Source of the DNA: Clostridia bacterium
GTDB lineage: Bacteria > Bacillota > Clostridia > Oscillospirales > CAG-272
DNA: 64,000 nt
Assembly (NCBI GenBank): GCA_017461365.1
Contig: JAFTYG010000055.1
Span: 1 to 64,000, forward strand
Direction of reading: 5' to 3'
Part shown: positions 62,621 through 64,000 of the stretch, in pieces
How the letters are laid out: every line of letters begins with the position of its first letter
Position numbering within the stretch: position 1 is the first letter of the stretch
Notes under the pieces: model-generated
Databases searched by the model: none
What the model saw: only the letters and a program-made list of their open reading frames with translations
Told to the model about the DNA's origin: nothing
Made by a program: the position numbers and the translations under genes

Positions 62621-63828
62621 AATTCAAGCCTCCCGTATTTTTCAGCGATCTTTAATATCTCGCCCTTTGATCTCATTCCGTCCACCGAATTTGCCGCAAA
62701 AAGATTGCAAGCGGCGGCGGACGATGCAAATTCAAGTATCTGTCTGTCACTCATTCCGTTATATATACCGTATATACATCCCGCGCAAAATGCGTCTCCC
62801 GCTCCCACGGTTCCCTTTATTTCCTCGGGCGGTATCTTCAAGGACGGAACTGTTATCAAGTTATATTTTGAGTCCATTATAAAGCTCAATTCCTTGCAGT
62901 GAACTATCACTCTGTCCTTTACTCCTGCGTCTACCGTCTTTTTCATGGCAAGCTCCAGATTTTGTCTGTTGAGCGCGCCCGACGGAGTTCTCGCCTCAAG
63001 CCCCCATATGGCGCAACATTCGAGCTCGTTTATTATGACATAGTTACAGTATTTCAGCGCGGGTATGATCTTTTTGCCAAAATCCGCCTCGCTTGAGCTT
63101 ACGACGTCGACAGACGTTTTTATTCCGCGCTTCTGAACGTCGCGCAAAAACCTTGCCATCACTGTACCGTAGGTCTTATCCTCGGCGTCAAACATATCGA
63201 GAAGAAGTATATATCCTATGTGCAAATGACTGCAATTCAGGCTATCGAGATCTACGTCCTTGGGAGAAAACTCGGCATTTGCTCCCTTTTTATGAAAGAA
63301 CGTCCGCTCGCCGCTCGGGATGCTCATAACGTCGCAAAATCCCGTCGGCGTATGTGTAGAGAAGCTGACCTTGCTGACATCAACTCCGTTTTGCTGGAGT
63401 TTTGAGAGGACAAATCTTCCGTTTTCGTCTGTACCGACCTTACCTATGGCGCTTATCGGAATACTGCTATCGATCTTTGCAAGGTCTATCGACGTATTCG
63501 GAACACATCCACCGACGGCGTATGATATATCCGATACCTCAACAAGCATTCCTACGGACGGATAGCGTTCGATATTTTTTACTACATCCAACAGCATATT
63601 CCCCGCTATCGCTATTCCCTTTTTTTCTCCCGTCATAAGATAATCGACAGATACTCCGAACACCTCGGCAAGTCTTGGAAAGAGCGTTACGTCGGGATAC
63701 CCTTGACCTGTTTCCCATTTGCTTACCGTTTTATCGCTTACGTCCAAGAGCGCGGCAAGCTCAAGCTGTGTCATACCAAGCTTTTTCCTTTGAGAAACGA
63801 TAGTGTTACCTACACTTTTGCAATCCAT
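62617..63828 (-). CDS. XRE helix-turn-helix domain fused to a PfkB sugar kinase
   Basis: 403 residues. Residues ~8-65 form an XRE HTH (RKKLGMTQLELAALLDVSDKTVSKWETGQ). From ~72 to the end is a PfkB/ribokinase domain with VGGCVPNTSIDLAK, the substrate-lid start, and the C-terminal signature GTVGAGDAFCAG (catalytic Asp345). The kinase should phosphorylate the ketose made by the isomerase. The DNA-binding head suggests that the enzyme also regulates its own operon. CAGGAGG precedes the ATG. Confidence 0.9.
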   Translation of the reverse strand: MDCKSVGNTIVSQRKKLGMTQLELAALLDVSDKTVSKWETGQGYPDVTLFPRLAEVFGVSVDYLMTGEKKGIAIAGNMLLDVVKNIERYPSVGMLVEVSDISYAVGGCVPNTSIDLAKIDSSIPISAIGKVGTDENGRFVLSKLQQNGVDVSKVSFSTHTPTGFCDVMSIPSGERTFFHKKGANAEFSPKDVDLDSLNCSHLHIGYILLLDMFDAEDKTYGTVMARFLRDVQKRGIKTSVDVVSSSEADFGKKIIPALKYCNYVIINELECCAIWGLEARTPSGALNRQNLELAMKKTVDAGVKDRVIVHCKELSFIMDSKYNLITVPSLKIPPEEIKGTVGAGDAFCAGCIYGIYNGMSDRQILEFASSAAACNLFAANSVDGMRSKGEILKIAEKYGRLEL

Positions 63829-63871
63829 TGTTTCCTCCTGTAATATCTTTTACCGTCATCCTACTACAACT

Positions 63872-63900
63872 ATTATACAATAAATTTTTTTGATTGTAAA
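63872..63900 (-). promoter_or_regulatory. Promoter of the lyxose/mannose operon
   Basis: TTTACA, 17-base spacer, TATAAT on the minus strand; 44 bases before the ATG. Further out, AAACTC (63948-63953) and GAGTTT (63965-63970) form an inverted repeat that could be an operator or the terminator of a gene beyond the window. Confidence 0.78.
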
Positions 63901-64000
63901 TCCGCTAATAGTATATTTTTATATTTTTCGCGGCACCCAAACCGAGCAAACTCCACCCAACGCAGAGTTTTTTGATAAAAGTAAGTCATAGGTATTGACA

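Noticed and set aside
1..64000. Prophage, insertion sequence or tRNA genes
   Set aside because: I found no integrase, transposase, phage structural gene or clear tRNA cloverleaf; a tRNAscan and IS search would settle this.

Overview
The window reads as chromosome of an anaerobic, spore-forming, Gram-positive gut or rumen bacterium of the class Clostridia. The evidence is a spoIIA sporulation operon (spoIIAA, spoIIAB, sigF), lipobox-type lipoproteins, a flavodiiron protein with a rubredoxin, a CIRCE heat-shock operator, a T-box riboswitch, strong Shine-Dalgarno sites and near-consensus sigma-A promoters with a 17-base spacer. The species cannot be fixed from sequence alone.

Layout. (1) 1-7.2 kb, plus strand: the 3' end of a secreted protein, a 48-residue peptide gene, and three lipoproteins (metallo-beta-lactamase type, solute-binding, SGNH esterase), followed convergently by a second SGNH lipoprotein. 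(2) 9.8-10.8 kb: a twice-broken Cys-rich repeat lipoprotein gene. (3) 10.9-21.7 kb: sugar genes, namely epimerase and dehydrogenase opposite a DeoR regulator with a CE15-like esterase, an orphan lipoprotein, a GH38 alpha-mannosidase, a Rieske oxidoreductase and a sugar isomerase-like protein. (4) 22-24.7 kb: clpB behind a CIRCE site. (5) 31.7-24.8 kb, minus: a complete trpEGDCFBA operon behind a tryptophan T-box. (6) 38.9-31.7 kb, minus: a tightly coupled seven-gene operon (acyl-AMP ligase with carrier domain, GPH-type transporter, two PlsC-like acyltransferases, phosphopantetheinyl transferase, VUT-type membrane protein, short-chain dehydrogenase). (7) 39-43.4 kb: a frameshifted lipoprotein, rplM-rpsI, an S1-domain protein and an AEC permease. 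(8) 43.8-50.2 kb, minus: UvrD/PcrA helicase, a membrane protein, and nucleoside salvage (cdd, deoB, deoD) with an HD hydrolase. (9) 50.5-52.7 kb: a DUF1538 membrane protein with a PII-like protein. (10) 52.9-54.4 kb: spoIIA. (11) 54.67-55.28 kb: an apparent ~600-nt noncoding RNA with its own promoter and terminator. (12) 55.4-58.6 kb: flavodiiron protein, two-component pair and rubredoxin. (13) 58.6-64 kb: a DUF4965-type glycosidase-like protein, a small membrane protein, and a lyxose/mannose operon encoding a DNA-binding/PfkB-kinase fusion, isomerase and aldolase.

The most promising new material is the long noncoding transcript at 54.67-55.28 kb, with repeated 'Shine-Dalgarno plus three-codon ORF' units, and the seven-gene operon, whose parts resemble a split version of the LplT-Aas lysolipid uptake and re-acylation system. 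Also notable are the DUF1538/PII-like pair, the tandem attenuators before trpE, the two-component system lodged between oxygen-detoxification genes, and the XRE-PfkB fusion.
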